Positions 35,949 to 44,908 of a stretch of 64,000 nt of DNA are shown piece by piece; the first letter of the stretch is position 1; every line of letters begins with the position of its first letter. The position numbers were made by a program, and so were the translations under genes. The DNA is taken from positions 434,001-498,000 of the forward strand of contig CAWIFQ010000005.1 of the NCBI GenBank assembly GCA_963835495.1. Direction: 5' to 3'. The notes under the pieces are model-generated. The model was not told where the DNA came from and ran no database searches. It was given only the letters and a program-made list of their open reading frames with translations. The DNA comes from Acaudatibacter sp963835495. GTDB taxonomy: Bacteria > Pseudomonadota > Alphaproteobacteria > Caulobacterales > Caulobacteraceae.

Positions 35949-36380
35949 ATGGCCAGCGCCACCCCTGCCGAGAAGGCGATCAAGCAAGCCATTCTGGATC
36001 GCAACGCCGCCCTGCACGACAAGAACGTCGCGGCCGTGATGGCCTCCGGCGCACCGGGCTTCGTCAGCTATTCGCTCGCGCCGCCGCTGAAGGGCGCCGC
36101 CGGCAAGGCCGGCCTGCTGGCCTGGTTCGCCACCTGGGACGGTCCGATCGGCCATGAGCTCAAGGATCTGAAGATCGTCGCCGGCGAGGGCGTCGCCTTC
36201 GCCCACGGCCTGATCCACATGACCGGGCGCAAGATCGACGGCGAACAGATCGACCTGTGGTTCCGCCAGACGTTCGGCCTGAAGCTCTTCCGCGGCGCCT
36301 GGAAGATCGTCCACGAGCACGGCTCGGTGCCCTTCTACATGGATGGCAGCTTCAAAGCCGCCGTCGATCTCAGACCATGA
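35949..36380 (+). CDS. NTF2-fold (YybH/SnoaL-like) protein in ECF module
   Basis: 143 residues. It opens with EKAIKQAILDRNAALHDKNVAAVMA, contains GFVSYSLAPPLK and LIHMTGRKIDGEQIDLWFRQTFGL, and ends with WKIVHEHGSVPFYMDG. This is the nuclear-transport-factor-2 fold of the ketosteroid-isomerase-like YybH group. His residues in WKIVHEHGSVPF line the expected pocket. The function is unknown. It stands 62 bases after the sigma factor gene with its own copy of the putative ECF promoter, so it is probably part of the sigma regulon. Similar NTF2-fold partners are known beside other ECF groups. Confidence 0.82.
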   Translation: MASATPAEKAIKQAILDRNAALHDKNVAAVMASGAPGFVSYSLAPPLKGAAGKAGLLAWFATWDGPIGHELKDLKIVAGEGVAFAHGLIHMTGRKIDGEQIDLWFRQTFGLKLFRGAWKIVHEHGSVPFYMDGSFKAAVDLRP

Positions 36381-36543
36381 CTGCGTCAACGGCCCCGTAA
36401 TTGCGAGCCTGCCGCCAGGAACCCAGTAACTGTGCCTGAGCGGAACAATGAATACGCCAAGTTGGATGATGGAGGCGACGCATACGCGGCCCGCGAAGCC
36501 GTGGTCTCGTCGCAATCGCGGTCGCCGCGCCGGTGATCGCCGC

Positions 36544-36630
36544 ATGAGCCTCGAAATGACGATGGCGATCGGCGTCGTGCTGGCCTGGGCGTGGGGCGTC
36601 TACGAACTCACCCTGCTGTTCCTGCGCTAA
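36544..36630 (+). CDS. Possible very small membrane protein
   Basis: A possible 28-residue product from ATG 36544 whose middle (MAIGVVLAWAWGVYELTLLFL) would form one membrane helix. No convincing ribosome binding site is seen, and codon statistics on so short a frame mean little. It lies in the 260-base gap between the NTF2-fold gene and the 2-hydroxyacid dehydrogenase gene, which otherwise holds nothing I recognise. Confidence 0.25.
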   Translation: MSLEMTMAIGVVLAWAWGVYELTLLFLR

Positions 36631-37625
36631 CGGCGCGGGCTAGCGGCCGAGATCGCGCGCGTCCGCCTCGTAGAGCATCGGTCGCCCGCGAGACGGCGGC
36701 GCAGGTTTTCCACAAAGATAGCGTCGTTGCGCGCCGCCTGGCCGGAGCCGAACGCCGAGGCGTGCGGCGTCAGGCTGACCTTGGGATGATCCCAGAACGG
36801 GCTGTCGTCCTTCAGCGGCTCGTCGTGGAACACATCGAGGATGGCGTGCTCGGGCACACCGCCCGCCAGCGCCGCGAGCAAGGCCGGCTCGTCGACCAGG
36901 TCGCCGCGGCCGACGTTGACCAGCACCGAGCCCGACTTCATCGCACCGAAGAAGCCGGCGTCGGCCATGCCCCTGGTTTCGGTGTTCAGCGGCGTCGCCA
37001 GCACCACCACGTCCGCCGCCGGCAGCAGGCTGTTCACGTCCGAGAGTCGGCCCATGTGCTCGGCCAGGGCAGCCGGCGCGCCGCTGCGGCGCACGCCGAC
37101 GATCTTGGCCCCGAACGCCTTGGCCCGCGCCGCCACGTCCTGGCCGATCGCGCCGAAGCCGACGATCAGCCAGCTCGTGCCGGCGATCTCGCGGAACGGC
37201 AGCCGGGTCCAGCGATGCGCGGCCTGTTCGGCGCGGCGCTCGGTGATCCGCTGGAAGGTCGCCAGCACCTCGGCCATCACGTACTCGGCGATGCACAGCG
37301 CCTGGCCGTGGCCGGTGGTCAGCACCGCGCCCTTGTCCACCAGCTGGGCCCAGATCGGATGGTCCACGCCCGCCGCGCCGGTGTGCACCCACTTCAGCCG
37401 CTCCGACTTCAGCAACCCGACCATCAGGCTGCGCTGGCCAGGCCCCATCATGCTGTCGGCCGACATCCAGCCGGCGTCCGGCTGAGCGTTGTCGGGATCG
37501 AAGGTCTCGGCGCCGCAGGTGATGGCGCCCTGGTTGTCGACCACCAGCAGCTGCAGCTGGTTCTTGAACGGCTCGAGGTCGCGCTCCACGCGCCGCAGGG
37601 CCGTTTCGTAGATCAGCAGGCGCAT
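36627..37625 (-). CDS. D-2-hydroxyacid dehydrogenase family protein, C-terminal frameshift
   Basis: 332 residues from ATG 37625, overlapping the membrane-protein stop by one base (TGATG). The NAD-binding domain has VGFGAIGQDVAARAKAFGAKIVGVRR, followed by NVGRGDLVDEPALLAAL and LDVFHDEPLKDDSPFWDHPKVSLTPHASAF (catalytic Arg/Glu/His region), the standard D-isomer dehydrogenase layout. The last 15 residues are off frame. One base missing near 36682 would restore LRRRLAG, one residue, then PMLYEADARDLGR and a TAG at 36640. It reduces 2-oxoacids to D-2-hydroxyacids with NAD(P)H; the substrate is unknown. Confidence 0.88.
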   Translation of the reverse strand: MRLLIYETALRRVERDLEPFKNQLQLLVVDNQGAITCGAETFDPDNAQPDAGWMSADSMMGPGQRSLMVGLLKSERLKWVHTGAAGVDHPIWAQLVDKGAVLTTGHGQALCIAEYVMAEVLATFQRITERRAEQAAHRWTRLPFREIAGTSWLIVGFGAIGQDVAARAKAFGAKIVGVRRSGAPAALAEHMGRLSDVNSLLPAADVVVLATPLNTETRGMADAGFFGAMKSGSVLVNVGRGDLVDEPALLAALAGGVPEHAILDVFHDEPLKDDSPFWDHPKVSLTPHASAFGSGQAARNDAIFVENLRRRLAGDRCSTRRTRAISAASPRR

Positions 37626-39274
37626 CAGCGAGCTCCCTTCGGTGGTGATGGAGACGCGCCGGGCGGCGGGAACGGGTTCACGGCGTCGGCGCGGGCGTGC
37701 ACCACGGCGAAGCTGTCCGCGTAGACGCGCCGCCAGCCGGGCCGCGCATCGAGCATATGCACCAGCGGCTCGCGCGGCGAGAGGATGGTCCAGCGGATGT
37801 TCCAGCGCTTGAAGGCGTCGTCCACGGCCGGCTGCGCGCCGCCGGCGATGGCCAGGTACTGCTGCACCCACGCATCGCCGTACATGTCGGCGCGGCCGTC
37901 GACGTAGGGCTTCACGCCCTTGAAGATCAGATAGCCGCCGAACGCATATTCGTTGAACACGGGCTGGCTCAGCAGCTGCGGCGGCACATGGGCCAGCGCG
38001 GTCACCGGCACGTTGCCATTGTCGGTGCGCACCAGTGGGATCGCCAGGCGCGTGACGACCACCGCCGCCGCGCCCGCCGCCAGGGCCGAGGCGACCAGCA
38101 CGCTCGGGACGCGCCAGGCTGGCTTCCAGCCGACCGGCGCGGCGACGCGTGGACCTGACCGGGCCGGGTTCATCGCACGGCCGAACGGCTCGGCCAGCAG
38201 CATCGGCGCGAGCACCGCCAGCACCGCCTCCTGCCGCACGTGCTGCAGCGCCATGTGCACCAGCGCGACCAGCAGCAAGAGACGGAACGGCGGCACGCGC
38301 ACGCCGCGCCACAGCCCCAGGAACAGGGTGATGAGCAGCGCGCTTTCGAACAGGGTCGGCTGCTGGAAGGTGGCGCTGCGCCATTCCAGGATGTTGGGCA
38401 GCACCTTCATGCCCAGCACCCAGAACGGGAACTCCAGGCCGGCGATTCCATGCGGCGTGGCGAGCGAGAGGGCGGTGGCGATGACGCCGAAGAAGCCCCA
38501 GCCACGCACCACGCCGAGCTTGGCCTGCACGGTATTGGGTGCGTCGAAGAACGCCTCGGCCGCGAACGGGCCGATGATGCCGAGCCCAAAGATGAAGCTG
38601 GCGTGCAGGTTGGCCCACAGCACCATCAGCAGCGCCAGCTCCAGCGGCGGCGCCTTGCCCTGACGGCGCGCCTTCAGCAGCCGGCCGGTCCAGAACACCA
38701 GAAGCGGCGCCGCCAGCATGTGCGGCCGGGCGAACAGGAACGGCTGCAGGCAGGCGAAGCTGAGCCCCAGCCCGATGATCTGCCCGATCGGACCCAGCCA
38801 TAGCCGCAGCTCGCGGGCGATCATGGCGTAGGCGGCGGCGGCCGCCGCGCCGATCAGCAGCACGACGCCGCTCCAGCCGCCGGCCAGATAGGCCAGCGCC
38901 ATCAGCACCTCGGAGCCCCACTCGTGGGCGATCCACGGCTTGCCGGCGTAGGTGAACGAGAACGGGTCGGTCAGGGGGACCGTGTGATGGTCCAAGATCC
39001 AGCGCCCGGACGCGACGTGCCAGTTGGTGTCGCCGTCGATGAACACCCGCGCCGAGAACGCCGCCACCGCCAGCAGCACGATCGCCGCCGAGCCGGCGAT
39101 GGCCAGGTCGACGGTCGCCCGCCGGCGCGCCGACTGCGCCAGCCGGGGATTGAACGGTTCGGCGATGGAAATCGGAAACAACCCCCTGACGTGGTGCGTC
39201 GCTGTCGAGCGCCCCGCGCCCCGCGTCAAGCCGAAGATGTGCAGCGGCGAGCGCGGCGCGTTTTGCTTAACCAA
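37625..39274 (-). CDS. Polytopic membrane protein of unknown function
   Basis: Up to 549 residues with about ten membrane segments. After a long basic N-terminus the conserved-looking part starts with DLAIAGSAAIVLLAVAAFSARVFIDGDTNWHVASGRWI and continues HHTVPLTDPFSFTYAGKPWIAHEWGSEVLMALAYL. The layout (periplasmic loop with W-H-x-A-x-G after helix 1, C-terminal soluble part) is like polyisoprenyl-phosphate glycosyltransferases of the GT-C type, but no catalytic motif can be confirmed. The TTG start at 39274 is doubtful, and a start nearer residue 32 is possible. It is divergent from the GT2 gene and upstream of the dehydrogenase gene in one operon. Confidence 0.75.
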   Translation of the reverse strand: MVKQNAPRSPLHIFGLTRGAGRSTATHHVRGLFPISIAEPFNPRLAQSARRRATVDLAIAGSAAIVLLAVAAFSARVFIDGDTNWHVASGRWILDHHTVPLTDPFSFTYAGKPWIAHEWGSEVLMALAYLAGGWSGVVLLIGAAAAAAYAMIARELRLWLGPIGQIIGLGLSFACLQPFLFARPHMLAAPLLVFWTGRLLKARRQGKAPPLELALLMVLWANLHASFIFGLGIIGPFAAEAFFDAPNTVQAKLGVVRGWGFFGVIATALSLATPHGIAGLEFPFWVLGMKVLPNILEWRSATFQQPTLFESALLITLFLGLWRGVRVPPFRLLLLVALVHMALQHVRQEAVLAVLAPMLLAEPFGRAMNPARSGPRVAAPVGWKPAWRVPSVLVASALAAGAAAVVVTRLAIPLVRTDNGNVPVTALAHVPPQLLSQPVFNEYAFGGYLIFKGVKPYVDGRADMYGDAWVQQYLAIAGGAQPAVDDAFKRWNIRWTILSPREPLVHMLDARPGWRRVYADSFAVVHARADAVNPFPPPGASPSPPKGAR

Positions 39275-39333
39275 ATCCGGCCGATGATGTAGCGCAGGTC
39301 CAACGGGCCCTTGGGGCGGAATTCTCCGAACAC

Positions 39334-40320
39334 GTGAACGACACCAGCGCCAGCTCCATCGCCAACCTGCTCCGCCGCGATCGGGCCGGGCGCCTGCTGT
39401 CGATCGTCGTGCCGATGCACGACGAGGCGGAGGTGCTGGGCGCCTTCTTCGAGCGGATCGAGGCGGCGACCAGGGATCTGGGCGTGCGGGTCGAAATCAT
39501 CTGCGTCGACGACGGCAGCCGCGATGCGACCCTGACCGGTCTCGTCGCCCGCGCGGCGGTCGATCCGCTGGTCAAGGTGATCGCCCTGGCGCGCAACTTC
39601 GGCAAGGAAGCGGCGCTCACCGCCGGCATCGACGCGGCCGGCGGCGACATGGTGGTGCCGATCGACGCCGACCTGCAGGACCCGCCGGAGCTGATCGCCG
39701 AGTTCATCGCCCGCTGGGAGGATGGCTACGACGTCGTCTACGGCTCGCGGGCCGACCGCAGCAGCGACACGGCGATGAAGCGCACCTCGGCGCAGATGTT
39801 CTACCGCATCTTCAACCGCGTCTCCGATCTCGACATCCCCGAGAGCGCCGGCGACTTCCGCCTGATGGACCGCCAGGTGGTGGAGGCGCTGAAGCAGCTG
39901 CCGGAGCGCAACCGCTTCATGAAGGGGCTGTTCGCCTGGGTCGGGTTTCGCCAGATCGGCATTCCCTACGCCCGGCCGGAACGCGCCGCCGGCGTCAGTT
40001 CGATGGGCTACGTGCGGCTGTGGCGCTTCGCCCTCGACGGCATCACCTCGTTCTCGACCGCGCCGCTGCGGGTCTGGTCGGTGATCGGCTTTGTCAGCGC
40101 CCTGGTCGCGGTGGCGTTCGCGATCGGGCTGATCGTCCGCGTGCTGATTGTCGGACGGGAAGTGCCCGGCTACGCGTCGTTGATGACCGTCGTTCTGTTC
40201 GGCTTCGCGATCCAGATGATGGCGTTCGGCGTGCTCGGCGAATACGTCGGACGGCTCTATCAGGAGGTGAAGGGCCGGCCGATCTATGTGGTGCGGGCCA
40301 AGGTCGGCTTCGACCGCTGA
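39334..40320 (+). CDS. Glycosyltransferase family 2 (GtrB/dolichol-P-mannose synthase-like)
   Basis: 328 residues from GTG 39334. The GT2 core is clear: LSIVVPMHDEAEVLGAFFERIE, ICVDDGSRDAT, ALARNFGKEAALTAGIDAAGGDMVVPIDADLQDPPE (the DxD-like DAD) and SAGDFRLMDRQVVEAL. Two C-terminal membrane helices (VIGFVSALVAVAFAIGLIV, LMTVVLFGFAIQMMAFGVL) place it among GtrB-type enzymes that charge undecaprenyl phosphate with a sugar at the cytoplasmic face. The stop overlaps the methyltransferase ATG (TGATG). A GtrA flippase candidate follows, giving a sugar-modification cassette. Confidence 0.92.
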   Translation: MNDTSASSIANLLRRDRAGRLLSIVVPMHDEAEVLGAFFERIEAATRDLGVRVEIICVDDGSRDATLTGLVARAAVDPLVKVIALARNFGKEAALTAGIDAAGGDMVVPIDADLQDPPELIAEFIARWEDGYDVVYGSRADRSSDTAMKRTSAQMFYRIFNRVSDLDIPESAGDFRLMDRQVVEALKQLPERNRFMKGLFAWVGFRQIGIPYARPERAAGVSSMGYVRLWRFALDGITSFSTAPLRVWSVIGFVSALVAVAFAIGLIVRVLIVGREVPGYASLMTVVLFGFAIQMMAFGVLGEYVGRLYQEVKGRPIYVVRAKVGFDR

Positions 40321-41052
40321 TGGACCGCGCCACCTATGACCGCATGCGGACCCTGCAGGAGGGCCACTGGTGGTTCGAAGGCCGCCGGCGGATTCTGTCC
40401 GGCCTGATCGACCGCCTCGGCCTGCCGAAACCGGCGCGGATTCTGGAGGTCGGCTGCGGCCCCGGCGGCAACCTCGCCATGCTGCAGCGGCTGGGCGAGG
40501 TGACGGCGGTCGAACCCGACGAAGCGTCGCGCGCCTATGCCGCCGAGCGCAACGGCGTTCGGGTCGAGGGCGGCCTGTTGCCGGACGGGCTGCCGTTCGA
40601 ACCCGCCAGCTTCGACCTGGTCTGCGCCTTCGACGTGATCGAGCACGTCGATGAGGACGCCGCTTCGGTGGCCGCGCTGGGCCGACTGGTGAGGCCGGGC
40701 GGCTATCTGGCGACCACCGTCCCGGGCCAGCCCTGGATGTGGAGCCGGCACGACGAGCTGCACCACCACAAGCGCCGCTACCGGATGAAGGCGTACCGCG
40801 CCCTGTTCGAGGCCGCCGGCCTGGAAATTGTCACCGCCAGCTACTTCAACACCCTGCTGTTTCCGCCGATCGCGGCGATCCGGGCGCTGAAGATGGCCAC
40901 CGGTTCGACCGCCGCCGACGACGACGCGATGCCGCCCGCGCCGATCAACGCCCTCCTCACCGGCCTGTTCGGGTCGGAGCTGGCCTGGCTGAAGCACGCG
41001 CCGTTGCCGGTCGGAAGTCTCGATCGTCGTGATCGCGCGACGACCGGCATGA
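40320..41052 (+). CDS. Class I SAM-dependent methyltransferase, C-terminal frameshift
   Basis: About 243 residues. LEVGCGPGGNLAMLQRLG (SAM-binding motif I), LVCAFDVIEHVDEDAASV and RPGGYLATTVPGQPWMWSRHDELHHHKRRY mark the class I fold with the DELHHHKRRY stretch common in sugar or lipid-linked methyltransferases. At 41015-41016 an extra A shifts the frame. The expected end, PVGVSIVVIARRPA and TGA at 41050, is one base off and overlaps the GtrA ATG in the usual ATGA way. As given, the frame reads straight into GtrA and fakes a fusion. It is coupled to the GT2 gene upstream. Confidence 0.85.
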
Positions 41053-41450
41053 AGCTTCCAGCCGTCGTCCGCGAGATCAACGTCTTCGCCATGATCGGCG
41101 CCGCGTCGACGGCGATCAACTACGTCGGCGCCCTCGCCGCGCAGCACCTGCTCGGTCTCGGGCCGCTGCCGGCCGGGATCGTGGGCTACGCCGCTGCGGT
41201 CGGCGTCTCCTATTTCGGCAACAGCCTGCTGACGTTCCGCCGCCCGGCGATCCACGGGCCGCAGTTCGCCCGGTTCGCCGCGATCTCGCTGGTCGGACTG
41301 GCGATCAATCTGGGGCTGGTGTTCTTCGGCACCCATGCGCTGGGCTGGCCACTCTGGAAGGCGCTGATCCCGGTGGTGGTGATCGTGCCGGCGGCGACCT
41401 TCGTGATGGCGAAGTTCTGGGCGTTCGCGGAAACGGAGACGGCCGGCTAG
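41049..41450 (+). CDS. GtrA family flippase-like membrane protein
   Basis: 133 residues with four membrane helices: NVFAMIGAASTAINYVGALAAQHLL, GIVGYAAAVGVSYFGNSLLTFR, FARFAAISLVGLAINLGLVFF and WKALIPVVVIVPAATFVMAKFWAF. The 'YFGNSLLTFRR' and 'FVMAKFWAF' stretches are the GtrA signature. Members are thought to flip lipid-linked glucose or related sugars across the inner membrane. ATG 41049 overlaps the repaired methyltransferase stop by 4 bases. With GtrB-like 39334 it forms a gtr-type set. The 244 bases after it up to the MFS gene hold no recognised gene. Confidence 0.88.
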   Translation: MKLPAVVREINVFAMIGAASTAINYVGALAAQHLLGLGPLPAGIVGYAAAVGVSYFGNSLLTFRRPAIHGPQFARFAAISLVGLAINLGLVFFGTHALGWPLWKALIPVVVIVPAATFVMAKFWAFAETETAG

Positions 41451-41694
41451 CGCCGCACGACCGTCTCCGCCGAAGCCCGCGCAGGCCCGGCCGAAGGCGC
41501 CTTCGGCCAGAGCGCTGCACTCCGCGCGACAGGCGCCGCGCGACGTTGTCCGCACGAACTCGTTCGCCGCGCGATATCCCGTCTTGTAGCATTCCAACGC
41601 CTTGGCTGTCCGCCTGCGACCCCAGCGGCCGAACGGCGCAGCGAACCTCGCTGCATAACAACCGTGATCTAGCAGACCGCCATCGGACGGCGAT

Positions 41695-43059
41695 TTAGGC
41701 CGCCGCCTTGGCCACTGGCGCATGCTCAAGGTTGATTTCCTCGAGCGAGCGCGAGCTGGTCTCCGGCACCAGCAACAGGCTCAGAACGCCTCCCAGCAGC
41801 GACAGCCCGGCGAGGCCCCACATCGAGGCGACAAATCCGATGTGCTGGTTGAGGCTCGGGAACACGAAGCCGGCGACCGCCGCGCCGATCCGCCCGCCCA
41901 CCACGGTGATCGACTGGGCCACGCTGCGGATGCGCGTCGGCGCCAGTTCGACACCGAAGATACCGGCGCCGGAGACCAGGCCGGGGCCGGTCAGGGCGAT
42001 GTTGAACAGGCCGAACACCAGGAAGGCCAGCAAGGCGAGGCTGGTGAACTGCGAGCGCAGGATCGCGAATATCCCCAGCACGACCGCGCCGCCGATGAAG
42101 CCCCACACCTGCAGCGGCTTGCGGCCCCACTGGTCGATCATCAGCCAGGAACCCAGCACCGAGGCGGGGATGATGAACAGCAGCTCGTTTTCGATCTGGA
42201 AGATCGAGGCGGGAATGTGCAGGTTGCCGGCGATGATGTTCGGCCCGAACAGGACCGAGGCGTAGACCACCAGGTCGTAGACCATCCACAACAGCGCGGC
42301 GGCGAAGATGTGCCGGGCGTGCAGTGCGAACACCTGGCCGAACGGACGCGCGTCCGCGGATGGCGCGGCGGCCGGGGCGGCGCCGACCTCCTGCATGACG
42401 GCCATCGCCTGGACCTTGTCGGCCGCCAGCTTCGCCAGGAACCTCGCGGACTCGGGCATCCGGCGGCGGAAGTACATCACCCCGAGGGCCGGGACGGCGC
42501 CGGCGGCCAAGACGATCTTCCACACCAGCTCCGGCGGTACGTGAAACGAGTCGAGCAGCAGCTTGAGCACCGCCGCCGCCAGGGCGCCGATCGGCCACAT
42601 GGTGCCGAAGCCCAGCCCGATCGCCTTGCCGCGGTCGGCGCGGTTGGCGTGCTCGGCCATGATGGTGGGCGACAGGACGTAGTCGGCGCCGACGCCGATC
42701 CCGAGCACGAAGCGGCAGGCGATCAGCAGGCCGAGGGTCGGCATGAACGCCTGCGCCAGGGCCGCAACGCCCAGGATCAGCGCGTCGACGCCGTAGAAGC
42801 GCTTGCGGCCACTTTGCGCCAGCACGCCGAAGATCAGCGCGCCGACCATCGAGCCCACCAGCGCCACGGCCGACAGGACACCGGCCGCGGCGCCGATGGT
42901 GTGGACGCCGTAAGCCGCCAGCGCTTGCGGCAACACCAATCCGATCGCGGAGATGTCGTAGCCGTCGCAGAACACGCCCAACCCGGTGACGAGCAGCGCC
43001 CGCACGTGGAAGCGGTGGAACTTCTGCTCGTCGATCGCCGCGAACTGACTTTCGGACAT
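41695..43059 (-). CDS. MFS transporter (phosphate/sugar:H+ symporter-like)
   Basis: 454 residues, 12 membrane segments. GLGVFCDGYDISAIGLVLP in helix 1, VLAQSGRKRFYGVDALILGV (loop 2-3 motif A in degenerate form), RFVLGIGVGADYVLSPTIMAEHA in helix 4-5 and MIDQWGRKPLQVWGFIGG in the repeat half place it near the phosphate:H+ and sugar porter families. RFVLGIGVGADYVLS with Asp is a feature of the PHS branch. The substrate is not established. A second MFS gene lies about 130 bases upstream on the same strand; they are unlikely to be duplicates, being too different. Confidence 0.85.
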   Translation of the reverse strand: MSESQFAAIDEQKFHRFHVRALLVTGLGVFCDGYDISAIGLVLPQALAAYGVHTIGAAAGVLSAVALVGSMVGALIFGVLAQSGRKRFYGVDALILGVAALAQAFMPTLGLLIACRFVLGIGVGADYVLSPTIMAEHANRADRGKAIGLGFGTMWPIGALAAAVLKLLLDSFHVPPELVWKIVLAAGAVPALGVMYFRRRMPESARFLAKLAADKVQAMAVMQEVGAAPAAAPSADARPFGQVFALHARHIFAAALLWMVYDLVVYASVLFGPNIIAGNLHIPASIFQIENELLFIIPASVLGSWLMIDQWGRKPLQVWGFIGGAVVLGIFAILRSQFTSLALLAFLVFGLFNIALTGPGLVSGAGIFGVELAPTRIRSVAQSITVVGGRIGAAVAGFVFPSLNQHIGFVASMWGLAGLSLLGGVLSLLLVPETSSRSLEEINLEHAPVAKAAA

Positions 43060-43190
43060 GCTTCCCCCGCCGCCCCTGCGCGTGCTTCGATCCTTAGGCG
43101 ATCAGGCGAGAACTCCGCCAGGGGGCTGTGGTGAATTCCGCCGCGCCGGAGCCAACACCGGCCGCTGCTCCGCGAAATTTCATAAAAACG

Positions 43191-44432
43191 TCACGCCGCG
43201 GCTGACGTCTCGGCGCCGAATTCTGCGCCCTTGGCCTCCGGTCCGAACCAGGCGACCACCGCCAGCACCACCGCGACCACGCCGCAGACGACCGCGAGCG
43301 CGAAACTGTAGTCGCCATGGTGCGACTTCATCAGGCTGGTCTGCAGCGTAGCGTTGACGGCGGCGAGCAGGTTGCCGAGCTGGTAGGCGAAGCCGGGAAA
43401 GGTGCCGCGCGCGGCGGGGGGCGAGAGCTCGTTGAGGTGGGCCGGCACCGCCGCCCAGGCCCCCTGCACCGCCACCTGGATCAGGAACGCGCCCGCCGCC
43501 AGCATCCAGGCCGTGGTCGAGAACGCCCACAGCGGGATGATCGGCAGGGCCAGCAGCGCGGCCAGGGCGATGGCCCGCCGCCGGCCGATCCGTTCCGAGA
43601 GCGGTCCGAACAGGAACCCGCCCAGGATCGCCCCGACGTTCAGGCAGATGGTCAGGGCGGTGATCAGCGGCGCGCCGAAGTGATGCTGGTTCCGCAGGAA
43701 CTGCGGATAGAGGTCCTGGGTGCCGTGGCTGAAGAAGTTGAAGCAGGTCATCAGCAGCACCGCGTAGGCCAGCATCCGCCAGCGTCCCTTCATCGCCTGG
43801 ATGAAGTTCGGACGCGGCGACGCCGCCGCCGCCGACCCCGCCGCTTCCCAGGCCGGGCTCTCGCGCACCGAACGCTGGATGTAGAGGATCAGCAGGGCGG
43901 GCAGGACGCCCAGCGCCAGCATGCCGCGCCAGCCGATCGCCGGCAGGAACAGGTTGGCGATCGCGGCCAGGAAGTAGCCCATCGGGTAGCCTTCCTGCAG
44001 GATGCCCGAGATCAGCCCGCGGCTCTTGGCGGGGATGCTTTCCAGCGCCAGCGACGCGCCGATGCCCCACACCCCGCCCATCGCAAAGCCGAACAGCGAG
44101 CGCAGGCCCAGGAAGACGTAGACGTTGGGCGAGAAGGCCGAGGCCAGCGCCAGGACCGAATAGAGGCCCACGACCGTCATCAGCATCGGTCGGCGGCCGA
44201 AGCGGTCGGAGAGGCGGCCGAACACGAACGCGCCAACGGGCCGGGCCGCCAGGGTGAGAAACAGCGCCGAATTGACCAGCGCGATATCGGCGTGGAACTC
44301 CTTGGCGATGTCCGTCAGCACGAACACCAGCAGGAAGTAGTCGAAGGCGTCGAGCGCCCAGCCCAGCAGGCTCGCCGTGAACGCCGCCCGCTGCGGCCCG
44401 TTCAGCGCCCGGAGGTCGTCGATGATCACCAT
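43191..44432 (-). CDS. MFS transporter (sialate/lactate:H+ symporter-like)
   Basis: 413 residues. LLGWALDAFDYFLLVFVLTDIAKEF (helix 1, the WxLDAFDxF form), FGRLSDRFGRRPMLMTVVGLY (motif A), LFGFAMGGVWGIGASLALESIP (helix 4) and FGPLSERIGRRRAIALAALL in the second half match the sialate:H+ symporter (NanT/JEN1-like) branch, which imports monocarboxylates or aromatic acids. The substrate is open. Start chosen at the ATG 44432 preceding IIDDLRALNGPQRAAFTASL. Confidence 0.87.
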   Translation of the reverse strand: MVIIDDLRALNGPQRAAFTASLLGWALDAFDYFLLVFVLTDIAKEFHADIALVNSALFLTLAARPVGAFVFGRLSDRFGRRPMLMTVVGLYSVLALASAFSPNVYVFLGLRSLFGFAMGGVWGIGASLALESIPAKSRGLISGILQEGYPMGYFLAAIANLFLPAIGWRGMLALGVLPALLILYIQRSVRESPAWEAAGSAAAASPRPNFIQAMKGRWRMLAYAVLLMTCFNFFSHGTQDLYPQFLRNQHHFGAPLITALTICLNVGAILGGFLFGPLSERIGRRRAIALAALLALPIIPLWAFSTTAWMLAAGAFLIQVAVQGAWAAVPAHLNELSPPAARGTFPGFAYQLGNLLAAVNATLQTSLMKSHHGDYSFALAVVCGVVAVVLAVVAWFGPEAKGAEFGAETSAAA

Positions 44433-44485
44433 GGACGCCGTTTCCTACGCCGAACGGCTTTCTTTGGCTGTGTTTGCGCCGCGGA

Positions 44486-44908
44486 TCAACGCGCCGGCGG
44501 GCGACGCGCCAAGAGCCGGCGGATGCGGTCGAGCACCGCCTGCGGTTCGTAGGGCTTGGCGAGCATCGGACCGTGTTCGCAAAGATCGCCGGCCGCCTCA
44601 GCCGCCCGCGCCGCCGTGCCGGCCAGGATCACCTCGCAGGCTGGCCGGCGGCCGCGGATCCATTTGGCGAGCGCGAAGCCGTCCGGCTCGCCGGCCATTT
44701 CGACGTCGCTAAGGACGACGCCCACGGCCCCTTCCTCGTCGTGTTCGATCACCAGCATGGCTTCGTCGGCGCTGGCGGCCTCCACCACCCGGTAGCCGCA
44801 ATCGCGCAGGTAGGCGGCGATCACCATGCGGACGAGCACTTCGTCATCGACGACGAGGACGGTTTGCGTCAGCGCGAGACTCGCGCCGTCGCTATCGCGG
44901 GTGCTCAT
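44486..44908 (-). CDS. Single-domain response regulator, second of pair
   Basis: 140 residues, all receiver domain: VLVVDDEVLVRMVIAAYLRDCGYRVVEAASADEA (acidic pair), VGVVLSDVEMAGEPDGFALA (phospho-acceptor Asp in LSDVEM), and AKPYEPQAVLDRIRRLL with the conserved Lys. Its start lies inside the end of the upstream receiver gene (17-base overlap), so translation is coupled. No kinase or output domain is nearby. Such stand-alone receivers in alphaproteobacteria often serve as phosphate sinks or relays for hybrid kinases encoded elsewhere. Confidence 0.87.
   Translation of the reverse strand: MSTRDSDGASLALTQTVLVVDDEVLVRMVIAAYLRDCGYRVVEAASADEAMLVIEHDEEGAVGVVLSDVEMAGEPDGFALAKWIRGRRPACEVILAGTAARAAEAAGDLCEHGPMLAKPYEPQAVLDRIRRLLARRPPAR

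Noticed and set aside
36627..38936. Long minus-strand frame joining the 2-hydroxyacid dehydrogenase to upstream sequence
   Set aside because: The upstream part is the shadow of the membrane protein in another frame. The ATG at 37625 and the conserved dehydrogenase start define the gene.
40320..41450. Methyltransferase-GtrA fusion protein
   Set aside because: A single extra A explains the in-frame joining. The normal methyltransferase end and the ATGA overlap appear once it is removed.
41451..41694. Small minus-strand frames between gtrA and the MFS gene
   Set aside because: Arg-rich, no family resemblance, overlapping in several frames, no ribosome binding site. Treated as intergenic.
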